From contig OY743172.1 of assembly GCA_963555705.1 (NCBI GenBank), positions 26,907,446 to 26,971,445 of the forward strand: a stretch of DNA of 64,000 nt, read 5' to 3'. Below the pieces are notes generated by a model that was given only the letters and a program-made list of their open reading frames with translations, was not told the DNA's origin and searched no databases. The stretch comes from Ligustrum vulgare. Its lineage: Eukaryota > Streptophyta > Magnoliopsida > Lamiales > Oleaceae. Both the position numbers and the translations under genes were made by a program. Every line of letters starts with the position of its first letter. The stretch's first letter is position 1. Shown here piece after piece: positions 1 through 12,300 of the stretch.

Positions 1-1763
1 TGACTTGCAGGTACCTGTATATTTATTCTAGTTAGCTTCACAATTATTTTTGGCATTCGATATTAATTACCATGTCTCAGTTTTATGGAATATATCTTCA
101 ACTAGGAATTTTTTTTCTCACTACAATTTTTGGCCGTGTTCTTCCTCGGAAAAAATTCTTTAGGTAATTACCATTAGAAGTAGGAATAGCAGATGACCAG
201 TTTGGCCCGAAAATTTATTGGACCCATCAGCCCTGCTAGCAACCATGTTGAACTCAGCTTCTTCCATCCATATGTCACCCATCCTACCCCCGCCCTGAAC
301 CTTCCCCTATTGGGCAAGACCCTCTCTTCGCCCCATTTTGTTTAAGAATCTGAAATGATATCTAGTTTCAGTAAAATTGTTCATAAAACATAATTCCTGG
401 CCAGGCTCTATAAATTAAAATTGTTGGGTTTTATCTTTTTCAGACATATGAACTTTAACTGCATTCCGTAACTTAAAACTGTTGCTATATGGAATCATAG
501 ATAAACCATTTCCGAGTCAGCATGAATATGAGATCAGAGACAACGCAGACTCGTACCCAATATAAAACCATTCAGGAACTCGGAGTCATTCTCTTGGATC
601 CTGTCCTCTTCATCATAGATGATCTGCTTTAATCTTTGGTCACCAGCTATTGGAGACCCCATTTCTACAGAATTTAAAGACCACATTGTTCTGCAAACAT
701 CTGATTCCTCATATTGATTAAACCATTTTTATGACCTTCAAAAGAGTGTTTCAATAAGCAAAGTGGTGCTAAAGATGGCTTACAAGATACTAATAAAAAT
801 GGATTTTTTTATGAAGCAATCAACTATAACTTTACCTAAGTTTAAAGAATTAGTCATGACAACTAAATCATGGAAAAAACTTTAGTATTTTAAAACTAAA
901 TGTAGCCTTAGAAAAGAAAACTGTAACAAATCTTCATCTGCTTTCCCCGTGAGTGTTGTAGGATAACTCAGATAAACCACCAATTGTTGAACTAGTATCT
1001 GAATAGAGGAACAAGTAAGCTGAGCTTGCACTTCATGTTCTATGCATTATAAAGAAACATAACTAGAATTAAAAAGTTCAATTACCAATCTGTCACTAGT
1101 AATAACTACAGATTCAAATGCTACCACTGAAACATTAGTAAAATATCTGTAAACATCCAAAAAGTAGGATCATTGCATTTATTTTCCACGATCTTAATTC
1201 ATCAAAATGAGAAGTTCATGTTAACACATTAATATTTTAAGCCAAAAGGGGTCATACTTGGTAGAGGATTGGCCTCATCATCAAATGCGTTAATAAATTT
1301 ACACAAGAAGGTGAAGGATGTAATTGCAGGAGTTCCTTCCCTGCTAATATTGATTTCCAGAGCTACTCTTTGGATCATCTTTGGACTGATATCATTCTGC
1401 AGAAGCAACACTAATGAATTTAGGTTGAGCTTGAGTTTGATCACAGGTCGTATCATCTGCCACTACACCCACATGAGATGAACGAGTATCCATATATTGC
1501 TGATTTCCAACAACTTTCTGGTCATACTTCTGATCATTATATCTGGACTCCTTACTTAATCATCTAGTTGCCATTTAATTTTTCAATCCATGGAAAATAG
1601 TCAAATACAATGTTTAAGCACAATAAAAAGGACTAGAAACATCTCAGTTAGTTATTTAAATAACTTGTCGAAGAACACCACAACTAGTACCTTTTGTTCC
1701 TTGTGGCAAAGAACACCCAGAAGTTTTAGCCATGATTGAGATTTGGTCAGAGGACTAAAGCAA
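1..1763. other. Left flank, no confirmed gene
   Basis: No gene is recognised in this stretch. The minus strand of about 1230-1560 has protein-like stretches in two frames (one open frame 1456-1229; in another frame a Q/S/D-rich stretch broken by stops). This could be a decayed gag or an old exon, but I match it to no family. It lies directly downstream of the primer-site-like sequence at 1764-1775, which favours a retroelement remnant. Confidence 0.3.
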
Positions 1764-2000
1764 GCTTTGATACCAATTGACGCAACATGGTACGTAGAAA
1801 CAGAAGAGAGGAGGAAGAGGGAAAGTGAGAAGATTTGGAGGAGAAAGTATTATATTCAATGTTCAATTCAAATAAATTGCTTATAGTCAAAATTTCAATA
1901 ACTATAAATGGAAATTTCTTATGCCAAAGAGTCAAGGGAGGAGAACGAATCAAATGTAAGAATTCAAATTAAATTATTTTCCACAAATAAGTGCCAAATA
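1764..2000 (-). repeat. Possible LTR and tRNA-iMet primer-site remnant
   Basis: On the minus strand 1775-1764 reads TGGTATCAAAGC, one base from the usual initiator-Met primer binding site (TGGTATCAGAGC). It is followed on the plus side by TG at 1778-1779, as expected where an LTR meets its primer site. The 23.1-kb gypsy LTR shows the same arrangement. I could not find a second LTR or a target duplication, so the extent is a guess. Confidence 0.35.
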
Positions 2001-2601
2001 TTGGTAACTTTACAATATAATATCTATTAAGATTTCCATCACTTGGTAGTCTTCTCCTTTGCCTATGAAGAAATTAGCACATTGAGTAACTTCAAGTCAG
2101 TGGCTGAACTGTTAGCTAGGAGGGTGGATATCGAGAGGTGAAGTAAATGGTAGGAGTTGCAGTGGTGGACTATGGAATTTGAAGAGAAGGATTCCTACCA
2201 ACCTGTGTCACAGCAGAATCACCACTCTAATAAATATCTCATGTTTACTATATAAGAGTTGGAAGTACCAGTTATCTCTTGATTAGTGAGGGAAGAAAGA
2301 AAACTTTATAGAATGCAATTTCTTATGTTGATGTTTCAAGTTAGGCAGACTTCTAGCTGTTTGCTTCAGATTTTCTAGAATCACATATTTGTTCTCACTT
2401 TTTTTTTCCTGTCTATTAAGACAATAAACGAGTTAAAAGGTGCAAGTAATACTCCAAACATTTCAAATGAAGCAAATTTTGGTTGATTAGGATTATTAAT
2501 GAAGATACCTCAGTGGAATTTCTGGTATGAGTTTTATTTTGTGAACCCTTAACATGTGCAGTCCTTCATCCTTTGTGGCAGTTGCCGTGGTTTTAACTTG
2601 A

Positions 2602-2842
2602 GGATAATTCTATTTTTCTTGATGACTTTACATATCTACTGTCCTGTATTTATTCTACAAACATGATGAAAGAAAAAGAAAAAAATAATCTCCTAATTAT
2701 GAGAGAAATTAATGAGGCCTAATTATGGACTATCTAACTATGGAGGGATCTAAATATAGTACAAATAATCATTTACAAATCAATTCAATATATAGTACAA
2801 ATAATCAAATACAATTTAATCACAATTATCCTATAAATCTTT
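2602..2842 (-). repeat. 3' LTR of the copia element
   Basis: It aligns by eye with 8780-8970, sharing tracts such as CATATCTACTG, CTCCTAATTATGAGAGAAAT and AATTATCCTAT, with one extra A/T-rich internal stretch in this copy. Numerous differences show that the insertion is old. Confidence 0.65.
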
Positions 2843-3644
2843 TGAATTAGGTTCACGACTCATACAAATTTCTCTGTCTTCAGCCTTTTCTTTGATGAAG
2901 TATCTGTCTGCTTCTACATGTTTAGTTCGATTATGTTGAACTGGATTAAAAGATATGTTGATGGATGCCTTGTTATCACAATAGAGATTGATTGGATGTT
3001 TTACAACGATATGTAATTCTTCTACGAGTTTCTTTAACCACAGTCCTTCACATATCCCTTATGCAACTGCTCTAAACTCAGCCTTGGCACTGCTTCTGGC
3101 CACTACATTCTGCTTCTTGCTTCTCCAGGTTACCAACTTTCCTCATACAATGATACAATACCTGATAGGTGACCTCATGTCTTCAATTGATCTTGACCAA
3201 TCAACATATACGAATATTTCTACTTTTTTTGGAGTCCTTTTCCGGAGAAACCTTTGAGATACCTGAGAATCCTGTATGTGATAAGCAATTAGGATTGTCT
3301 TCGTCCCATCTTCCGATAGTTGGAAGAACATGGTATGATCTGTGTGTCCTTGCTAATATCCCTTTCTTTGCAATACATTTGTAAATCTATCGAACCACCC
3401 TCTTGGTGATTATTTGAGGTCGTATAGAGATTTTTTTAGCTTTAGCTTACATACCTTGTTTTCTCCATTCCTTTTGCAAAATCCATTTGGTAATGTCATA
3501 AAGACTTCTTCTAATTTCTCATTTAGGAATGCGTTCTTAATGTCCACTTGTTGGAGAGGCTAATCCAAAAATTGGTTGTCAAAGATAAGAGAACGAGAAT
3601 TGTGTTCAGTTAGGCCACAGGAGTGAAAGTTTGTGTAGTCAATG
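2843..3644 (-). pseudogene. Copia reverse transcriptase (3' part) and RNase H, broken
   Basis: Reading down from 3644, the frames give YGIDYT, LNTI, then LQQVDIKNAFLNEKLEEVF (the RT motif usually read LDVKNAFLHG). A stop-rich stretch follows, then the copia RNase H signature: YVDWSRSIEDMRS, SKKQNVVARSSAKAEFRA and YCDNKASINIS followed by HNRTKHVEADRYFIKEKAED. Frameshifts and stops separate these pieces, so nothing functional is made. The segment is the continuation of the RT fragment at 6076-6508; the two were contiguous before the solo LTR landed. Confidence 0.85.
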
Positions 3645-3649
3645 CCATA

Positions 3650-6075
3650 TGTAATGCTTCGAGTCCGGAATGCCACATCATCCTCAATAACTAACATTTT
3701 ATATACACGTTTTAGCAGAATAACTGAATTTCAAACATCACATTTATTTTTGAAAACTACAATGGTAACTAAATCAAGTGAAATTTAGAACAATTCATAA
3801 AACTTTAAATCTCAATTTTCAAAGAATGTAACGACAAAATAATTTAAATATATTCATAAATCGTGACTTCCATAATAACTTCATTTATTAAATTTGCCAC
3901 TACTGTTTTTCATTCGCCACGGTCTCCGAAATCTGCAAGCGTAGTTAAAAATTAAAATAGTGGAATGAGCATTTCAAACAAATACTCAGTAGACTCATTG
4001 CCAATAATTAATCTACAATATAATCGAACACGTAACATGCAATTCATACTATGAGATCATCATATAAATCATAAGCATCACATAGTGAGCGCAAATGAAA
4101 AATAGTCTCGTCTCGCTTCATGCAATAAAGTATATAAGTTATGACATGTATAAAAACATTAATTTCTCATTTTATCTCATAAGAGATAGTTTCGTCTCGT
4201 CTAATGCATTAAAACATATAAGTCACGTAAATTCACATAATACATGCAATTATAATTTAAACTTATTAATGAGGGCAAGTATATCTCAAACTTTTCGAGT
4301 TCAAAAAAGTGGAGTGGGAATGACACATCAACCTCTTAATTCACCGAATGCTTCATCTAGCCAAAAGAAAATTAAATTAATTTAGTACTTCTAAAATTGA
4401 AATATTTAAGTGACAAAAATAAAGTTTAAGGACTAAATTGAGATTTTTAGAGCACGTTTGGTAATGTGAAATTTTTTTATTTTTGTGATTTTTTATGGAT
4501 GTTTGGTTTAAAAATATTTGAAAAGTCAAAATTTATGGGCTTGACTAAGAATGGATGGTTGAGATTGAGTTTGAAAAGTTGTGATAAAATTTTTACCTTT
4601 ACCAAACAAGCTTTTAAAGAAACTGAAATTTCAAAGTTTAGGGGGCTGAAATAGACTTTTCAAGAAGAGTGGGTTGACTGTAGGAATACTGAAACTTTTG
4701 GAATTGCTTTTAAAAATAAAAGGACTGAAATTAAACACTTTCAAACTTGGGGCTTAAGAGGTAAATTTTCGAAAGTTAAAATATAAAATATGTATCTCCT
4801 CATCTCTCTCTAAACTCGTTAGAGAGAGAGTAGAGAAGAGGGGGCGACGGGCCCCTTCCTCCTATCCGACCATCGGCCAGAAAGCTGGTGACAGTAACAC
4901 AGACGCGTGGTGGAGCCGGTGCGTAGGTGGAGGTTACTTAGGCAGATTTTTGGTGTCTTCTGACGGGAAGAAGAGTCGAGGCTTGGAGGTTTCGATTTTT
5001 GGGTTTTTCGGCGAAGAAATCCAGCAACGTAGGTAAAGTGATGGTTTCTTGGTTTTTTCTTGAGTTTGATTGGAGGCTCAGTGGTTGATGGTGGTTCGGC
5101 TATGGTTGATGGAAGGGGGCAATGGTGGTGGTGTTCACAGTCCGAATGAGTAGGGGCGTCTTGGATTGGGATGGGATGGGATGGGATGTGTGGTATGGTT
5201 ATTGGCGATGGAGGTGGTGGAGGGTGTTACGGTCAGAAAATGGAGCCTTGAGATTGATCTTGGTTTGGAGGCTGCGTGATGTGGTGTTGAAAGGGCAATG
5301 GTGATATTAGTGTGGTTTAAGGTGGTGCTCAGTGTTTGGGATTAAAATCTGAAAATTTGTGCTTGAACTTGTAGTGTGGGATTGCTCGCACCATTGGTGG
5401 CTAGAAATGGATGTTCTAGCATCAATATCGAGTTCCCAATGTATGGCTATCGCGAGTAAGATTGAGAGGGAGAATGCATACCTAGGAGTCTGTGTGTTTG
5501 TGTGATTTCTTTTCGTTTGTGTTGTGATGTGATGGAGAGGTGAGGGATTTACTTAATGGTTGATTTTGGTGCTAAAATGGTAAGTTAGGAAACGTATATG
5601 ACTCATTGAATCTTTTTGAGGAAAATCTGGAATATGGAATCAACAATGATAAGAAAACGTGGGAGGCAAACTTTGGGGAAATTCTGTCAAGCAAGGAAGG
5701 AAAGAGATTATGGGTGGAGAAAGGTGTTGATTGAATTGGTTTCCAAAAATTGGGCCAAGATAATTGCGTGTGAAAGAATTTTTGATTGGAACAAAATAAT
5801 AAAATTGAAGTTTTGAACTAGAAATAAATTGGGATTTTAAAATGAATAAAATTTGAGATTAAGCTAGAATTGAACTTTTGGACCTAAAATAGATAGTGAC
5901 ATTGAGACACTTTTAAATAAATTGGAATTGGACTAAGATTTAAAATAAATTTAATTTCACTTAACAATGTCTAGACGAACACGCTTCTAAATAAATGGGT
6001 GAAGTCGTAGCGATACGTTTTTAAGAAATAAAAATATTTATTTAAATAAGTCACAGAAAATTCTCAATCACTACA
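3650..6075. mobile_element. Solo LTR (probable Ty3/gypsy), TSD CCATA
   Basis: The 2426-bp insert begins TGTAATGCTTCG and ends CAATCACTACA, i.e. TG...CA. It is flanked on both sides by CCATA (3645-3649 and 6076-6080), a perfect 5-bp target duplication. It interrupts the copia RT exactly at the YGIDY motif. No gag/pol coding is seen inside, so it is best read as a solo LTR left by LTR-LTR recombination. The lineage (long-LTR gypsy such as Tekay/Del) is inferred from size and terminal sequence only, and the orientation is not certain. Confidence 0.85.
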
Positions 6076-6080
6076 CCATA

Positions 6081-7029
6081 GGTCTAGGTATATTTATCAA
6101 CAAGTCGTCCTTTATAATGTTCTATTGTCCATCGGCCTTATACTTCACATTTTTTTTTTTGAAAAGCCTTATACTTCACATTAAAAACCCACTTGCAACA
6201 AACATGTCTCTTTCCTTCTGGTAACTCCATCACATCCCAAGTCTCGTTTTTTCTAGTGCCCACATTTCTTCCATCACCGACTTTTTCCATTTAGGAACTT
6301 CTAAGGCCTCTTGGATATTCCTCAGAATTTTTGTTCTATCAAGGTTAGAGGTAAAAGCACAAAACCCTGTAGATAGAGTGTTATAAGATATGAATATAGA
6401 TATAGGGTGGAGAGTGCATGACCGAGTTTGTTTCCTGAGAGCAATAGGTAGATTAATATCGGAAGATTCATGCTTGGAAGGATTTTCATGGAGATCTAGT
6501 GCTATCATCAGTTCTAACTCTCCTCTCCTGATGCTTGAGGTGTGAGGTTCTCTTTGTACCTTGACTTAGTCTTCCTTGAGTAAACTAACATCTCCTTGTC
6601 ATGTTGTGTATCTACATTTTCTCCCCCCTTAGTTTAAGTTTCCTTTTGTAAATGGCATGTTAGAACAAGACGGTGTGATGAGTTTAGTGTTTAGGATGGG
6701 TTCAGTGGAGATATGGTGACCTGCAAGAATCAATTTTCCCTGAAGAGAGGTTTTTTGGAAATAAGGATTCTTCTGAAAAAATGTGATGTCAATGCTAACA
6801 ATTACTTTTTTTGTAGTCGGATCATAGCATTTATAGTCCTTTTGAGTAGGACACACTTAAAGTGTACGGGGTCAAGTTTATTTGGATGGTGGGAATGTAT
6901 GTGGACAAAGGTCGTACACCCAAATACTTTGAGAGGTAGGTCAGAGCTTAGGTGAAAATAAAGGAAGAATTTTTGGAATCTCCGTAGAGGGGATTCATGA
7001 TTAGGCATTCTATTTATGAGGTATAGCAT
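6081..7029 (-). pseudogene. Copia integrase C-terminal part and RT N-terminal part, broken
   Basis: Down the minus strand from 7029 come the integrase hallmarks LYLINRMPNHESPL, LPLKVFGCTTFVHIHSHHPNKLDP, then CPTQKDYKCYDPTTKKVIVS. After a linker come LDRTKILRNIQEALEVPKWKKSVMEEMWALEK and LPEGKRHVCCKWVFNVKY. These are the standard copia integrase tail and the start of the RVT_2 reverse transcriptase. Several frameshifts and a small A-run duplication at about 6150-6175 disable it. Confidence 0.85.
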
Positions 7030-7165
7030 CTCCCTGGAACATTTTAGGCATGTATGCAGTGAACATTAAGGCATGAGAAACTTCAAGAAGGTGTATTTTT
7101 TCATTGATAGGTCCTGAAAAATGCAGTGTGATGGTAGAAAGTGTCTATTGGAACCTTTTGTCAAT

Positions 7166-7618
7166 TGTCTAATAGAAAACAAATTGCAGAGCAAATTTGG
7201 AAGTTGAAGAACAGATTCTAATGTTATTGAGTTAGAGATTCTGATACCCCCAACACATGAGAGTGAGCCATTTGCAATTTTAACTTCAAGATTGCTAGCA
7301 CAGGGTGAATGTGGAAAAAAAGGGTAAAAGTGTCATGTGATCAGACGCACTAGAGTCGATAATCCAGGGAGCTTTGGGGTGATTTGTGATTTGTCTGTCT
7401 AATAGAAAACAAATTGCAGAGCAAATTTGGAAGTTGAAGAACAGATTCTAATGTTATTGAGTTAGAGATTCTGATACCCCCAACACTTGAGAGTGAGCCA
7501 TTTGCAATTTAAACTTCAAGATTGCTAGCACAGGGTGAATGTGGAAAAAAAGGGTTAAAGTGTCATGTGATCAGACGCACTAGAGTCTATAATCCAGGGA
7601 GCTTTGGGGTGATTTGTG
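7166..7618 (-). repeat. 230-bp tandem duplication in the copia protease region
   Basis: Two head-to-tail copies (7166-7395 and about 7396-7618) differ at only a handful of bases. On the minus strand each encodes the copia protease neighbourhood (APWIIDSSASDHMT, then a CVGGIRISNSITLESVLQLPN-type stretch). The duplication therefore doubles the aspartic-protease domain of an already decaying element. Confidence 0.85.
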
Positions 7619-7639
7619 GTACTTAATGCTCTCAGAAAA

Positions 7640-8761
7640 TTACCTTTGTGAGCTGGTGAACTTGATGGACTAGATATTTGGAAAATGGAGAACATTTTAT
7701 AGAGTTCTAATTGTTCGGGTTGAAAGCACCGGTTGAAGTGGAATTTTTTATTTCAGTCCTATCAATCGAAGTTTGTACCCTTGATTTCTGTTGTTTGTCT
7801 TGGTTTCTAATCATCTGCTTTCCCCTGTATCTCCCAACAAGTATCTTCTATATGCTCCGGTCTTTGACAATGTTCACATCATGGACGTCCCTTTTGTTGT
7901 TTTGGGCTTGTCCATTTTTTACTGCTGCTCTAGTTATTTGGCCTGAACCATCAAGGCCTAAATCCTTTTTATCCTTTTGGCATTTTTCCAGAAATTATGG
8001 CATCATGCCCATGTTTATCAAGCTCAAATCCCTTAGTTAAGGGAACTGTCTATTCCAGCAGGCCCAACTGATTTCTGATCCTTCAACATGATCAATCGAC
8101 GGTTCTTCTCTTCAGACTTCAGCGAAGACCTCATGAGTTGATGGTAGAGGTCGCTGGCCAAGAATCCATCCTCTCACATCATCTAGATCCCAACTTAGTC
8201 CAGCCAAAAATTCAACTTTCATTTTCAAGCCGCTTTTTGTACTGAACACTGTCTTCTACACACTCCCATTCTTCTTTATGCTCGAGTCGTCACCTCCAGG
8301 TAGTAGTCAGTGACCTCCTTTCTCCTTGCTTTGTATGCCACAATCAGGTCTTCATTTCAAAAATTTGGGACGAATCTTCATTGTGGGGGTACATCTCCCG
8401 AACTGCGTCCCAGATGTCTTTCACCATCGGCATGAAGAGGTAGGTTTTACTGATTGGGGTTTCATGGAATTCACAAGCCATGCCATCACCATAGATTTTT
8501 CAGATTTTCGATCTTTTGGAGTGTTGCGTCTGTTGGCTGCTTCATCTCACCGGTAAGATAATCAGTTTTTCCTTTTCCATCAATTACCAATTTGATTGAT
8601 TGAGCCCGCTCTCGAAAGTCACTTCTGTTGAGTTTTCCAACCATGAGTCGAAAGGATAAACTGTTGATTCCTATCGAACTCATGGTGGAAGCATCTTCTC
8701 TCTTGCTGCTAAGATATTCAGAGGTCGTTGGCCCCTTGTTGTTAACGGCGGTTTCCGTCAT
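7640..8761 (-). pseudogene. Copia gag with CCHC knuckle, broken
   Basis: An ATG at 8761 directly follows the 5' LTR and opens a gag reading frame (MTETAVNNKGPTTSEYLSS, then KLNRSDFRERAQSIKLVIDGKGKTDYLTGEMKQP). This is the N-terminal signature of Ty1/copia gag proteins of this type. The frame stops at 8486. Further down, near 7800, another frame gives a zinc knuckle CEHCQRPEHIEDTCW. The intervening part is frameshifted. Confidence 0.8.
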
Positions 8762-8779
8762 ACCAGTGACTAAGTGAAA

Positions 8780-8970
8780 TCAGAAGAATAATTCTATATT
8801 TCTTGATTAGTTTACATATCTACTGCCCTGTATTTGTACTACAAACATGATGAAAGAAAAGAAAATAATCTCCTAATTATGAGAGAAATAAATCAGGCCT
8901 AATTATGGAATATCTAACTATTGAGGGATCTAAATATATTACAATTCAATCAGAATTATCCTATGAATCC
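8780..8970 (-). repeat. 5' LTR of the copia element
   Basis: This is the partner of 2602-2842, lying just upstream (minus strand) of the gag ATG at 8761. Its outer edge lies about 170 bp from the RBR exon at 9139, so the copia element sits in, or has replaced, the intron before that exon. Confidence 0.6.
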
Positions 8971-9138
8971 TCCGGATTTCTACAGTAAGAATGAGCGAAA
9001 ACCCCATTCTTAAACAAAAAAGAATCAGCAATGTCAAGGATTTAATTTTTGCATTGTCTTTCTGTAGTACATAGATGTTGTGTTGTGTTGTGTTGTGTTC
9101 TGTTTGGTAGCATTGTAGTTTAGCGCAGTTTTTGGCAG

Positions 9139-9313
9139 GTGCGGATATGAGTTTTGCTATACCTGTGGCGCTGAGTGGAAAAACAAGGCAGCCACTTGCT
9201 CCTGTCGACTTTGGGACGAGGATAATATTATAGATCATACAGATGAAGACGAGGATGAAGATGAAGATGATGATAATGTCTATGTTTTTGATTCCGATGA
9301 GGATTATTACTGA
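9139..9313 (+). pseudogene. Last exon of an RBR (RING-IBR-RING) E3 ubiquitin ligase
   Basis: After a good acceptor (TTTTTGGCAG at 9138) the frame reads CGYEFCYTCGAEWKNKAATC SCRLWDED and ends in a D/E-rich tail DEDEDEDEDDDNVYVF, stop TGA 9311-9313. The pattern C-GYEFCYTCGAEWK-C-C is the zinc-binding end of the RING2 domain of plant RBR ligases, several of which end in such an acidic tail. RBR ligases pass ubiquitin from E2 to substrate through a RING2 cysteine, which would lie in the missing previous exon. I find no upstream RING1/IBR exons in 1-9138. Either they lie left of the window, beyond a very long transposon-filled intron, or this is an orphan exon. Confidence 0.8.
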
Positions 9314-12300
9314 ATCATCGATTTCCTTTCCACTGTTGTTTTCACCTCTTGATCCCCAATTTTCTGCTTACGTAACTGTTTCAGAAAATTTGTGGAGATG
9401 ATAAGATGCATGACCAGTTTACTTTCCACTTTATGTGATTAATTTTCTGTAAGGAAGAACAATAAGAACAATGAAGCTTTTGCTCTTGATGTATAAATTC
9501 ATAATAGGGTGTTTGGTGCAAGATTGTTTGGTTTCTGGGAGGCATTTGTAAATTGTTTTAGGAAATTGTTCTCTTTGCTGTTCGTTATTGTGTCTTCTAA
9601 TATTTGTTGATACTTGTCATGGTAACGAGTGTAGTTGCGTGCTATCGAGATGTTAACGGCTAGTGTCGTGTTGAAAAACTATCTTTATTTCATATGCTAA
9701 ATTACTGTCTTGTTATCTATTTAGCATCTGATCGGTAACAACATTTTTTTTTTTAAATTTATAAATCAGTTTATAAACTAAATAATTTTTTAAATCACTT
9801 TTCAGTTACATATATTTTTCTTTCCATTTTTCAATCACATGTTTTACCTCAAAAACGTAAATAAATCAACTTTCAAAGAATTAAAAAAAAAAGAAAAGTA
9901 AATCAATTTATAAATCACATTCTTTTACCAAAAATTTATTTGATTTAGAATTCTTGTTTTATAAGGATTGCAAAGAAAATGGTCAATATAAACAGTATAT
10001 GAGAATCGGTGAAACTCATCAGTATTTTTTTCTTTTGGTTCATTCTTTTCGTGGTTACACCATTCATTTTACTTTCATTTTTGTTTACAATTGCGGTAAA
10101 GACGTGATATTTGAACAAACGACTACATTAAAAAGTTATATACATGGCCATTGCAGTAAGTATTAATAAATTATATAATTGGAAAAAAAAAGTATTAATA
10201 AATTCATTATCTCTACTAACTTTTGTAAGTCAGTATGAGTAATGAGGAAGAACGTTCTTGTAAATAAAAATAAAATTTGGGAAAAATTTTAAGAAATTAT
10301 GTGTTTCGTGTTGGGTGTGGTTTCGCTTGAGGTTAACAATTAAAAAGAATCAGACGAAAGTGTATAAGACAAACCTCTTAAGACAAAGTCTCAAAAAAGG
10401 GTGTTTGCACTAAGAAAAACTTGAATACACAAGACGTCTTCAAGGGACGTAAGTACACAATCTAAACTAAGGATAATTTTTAATATCTAAGATAGAAAAT
10501 ATTACATCTCTATTTTGAGAGTTTGATTTGTTGTCTTCTAAACATATAAAATTCTACCATATATACACATCGAAATAAACCACTACTACTTTTGAATCTT
10601 TAACTAGCCATCTTCGTTTTGTAATTGCATGTAGTAACCGTTGTCCATCATGTTGTATAATCATCGCCAACTTCTCTGTGTAACTAATATTCTCACTTTG
10701 TACTAAGTAACTTCCATGATCTTCTTTAACCGCTCATGATGTGGTAGTCGTTTGTAGATGAACATATGGGTTGTGGGATAAATTGTTAGAATTGCTCCTT
10801 CATTAATAAACGGCTTGATCGCCCAATCGTCATTGTGATCGTCCAATCACCTAGGTACTCTAGTGATTTTTCAATCCCCCAACTTCCTCCACATCGTCCT
10901 TTCATTTGTAGTGGGCTTTCATGTTTCGGATCTTTATATTGGGCTTTCGAATTGAGTATTTTTATATGTCAACAATATGTGATAAGGATTTTAAATCCGC
11001 TGACTCATTTCCACGTAGGCTTCTAGCGCTGCTTCCTACAACGTGAAAATGAGTTAGCAAGGTTTGAATTGAAATGTAGTTGTATTGACTTTTCCATGGA
11101 GTTTTTCAAGGGATGTGGAGATATAATCATTACATTTTCTTGACACTAGTTCAAATTTGACAACTTTAACAAATGCATGATACACTATTACATGTACATT
11201 TATCATCAATTAAGATAAATTACAGGCAGACTTAATTGATCGGATGAATTTGCAGGCTCTTTCACTTCAGCTCATCTCAATGACACTTCCTTTGGGGTGA
11301 GAATCCACCTCATCATTTCAGCAACAAGAATAGGTAGCATTTAAGCTCACGAATTATATTATAAGGGACCCCACCCGTTCATCTCAACATTCAAGGTTAA
11401 TCAGCTTGCATCGACTTCCAACTCGTTTCCACTTTGTCTTATGGTAACTCACAAGTCCAGTTCTCCAAGTACTGCGCCAGGTAGCCTTGTTAAGGTCAAC
11501 TTGGCCAAAGAAGGAATTGTCATGTAGACCGTTGATCTGCAGAATTATTCCACCTTGATTCGATTGCCAACAAAATCTAATACTAAATATAAGTTAATAG
11601 TACTTGTTGATCACAAAATCTGATAGAATCTTGGATAACACGTCTCAACTCTTCCTTCTTGAACATGTGAACTTCTAATGCACTAGGACAAACAATCAAT
11701 ATGCAACAGGGACCGAGGTGGGCCCGTTTGCACTCCGAAACTCAGGTCAGGACTCATTATGAGCAAATATAGGTTGAGTGCGGGAAATATAAGTATGTAA
11801 AAGAGAGAAAAGAGAGTGAGATTTTTATATGAAGTCTGAGTATTGAGTTTCTAACATTTTCTTTGGAGGAAGGTGTGTTCCATTTATAGTTGAAGTCATA
11901 CTCCCTGATCGCGACATGTGTCATACTTTACACGTGGTTTCACCTTAACCGTTAGCTAGGTAAACCATTTATTTGGTTATAATCATTTCTCCCTACTATA
12001 GGATTGCGGCCGCCATCACACCCCTTATAAATGTGTTGTCTCATTGATTCACCACTTATAGGAAGGTCATATCTCTCTGACACACTGTCAAGTCCTGTCA
12101 CTGATCCGGGGTATGTACTTCAAATAACACCAGTTCGGACTAAGCAATTCGACTTTTAGGAGTTCGGACAATATTCCACCTCGGCACAAAATCACGGAGT
12201 TTCAAGTACCGCTGGCAGCCAACAGGCCCCATGTGGGCTCCTATAGATGACGGGTCAAGTTCATTTAGGCATAGTCGTAACAGGACTTGTGATTTTTTGA

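Larger units (their letters stand above)
2602..8970 (-). mobile_element. Degenerate Ty1/copia retrotransposon (gag-PR-IN-RT-RH order)
   Basis: Read on the minus strand, the block carries in order a copia gag with CCHC knuckle, a protease region, integrase C-terminal part, reverse transcriptase and RNase H. Integrase before RT is diagnostic for Ty1/copia. Related sequences of about 200 bp at the two ends (2602-2842 and 8780-8970) act as LTRs. All reading frames are broken by stops and frameshifts. RNase H runs into the low-coordinate LTR without the usual tail, so the 3' internal end is deleted. A later 2.4-kb solo LTR splits the RT. Exact LTR edges and a target duplication were not resolved. 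Confidence 0.85.

Noticed and set aside
5122..5304. Trp/Arg-rich 60-residue frame at 5.1 kb
   Set aside because: Lies wholly inside the solo LTR 3650-6075, with no homology features.
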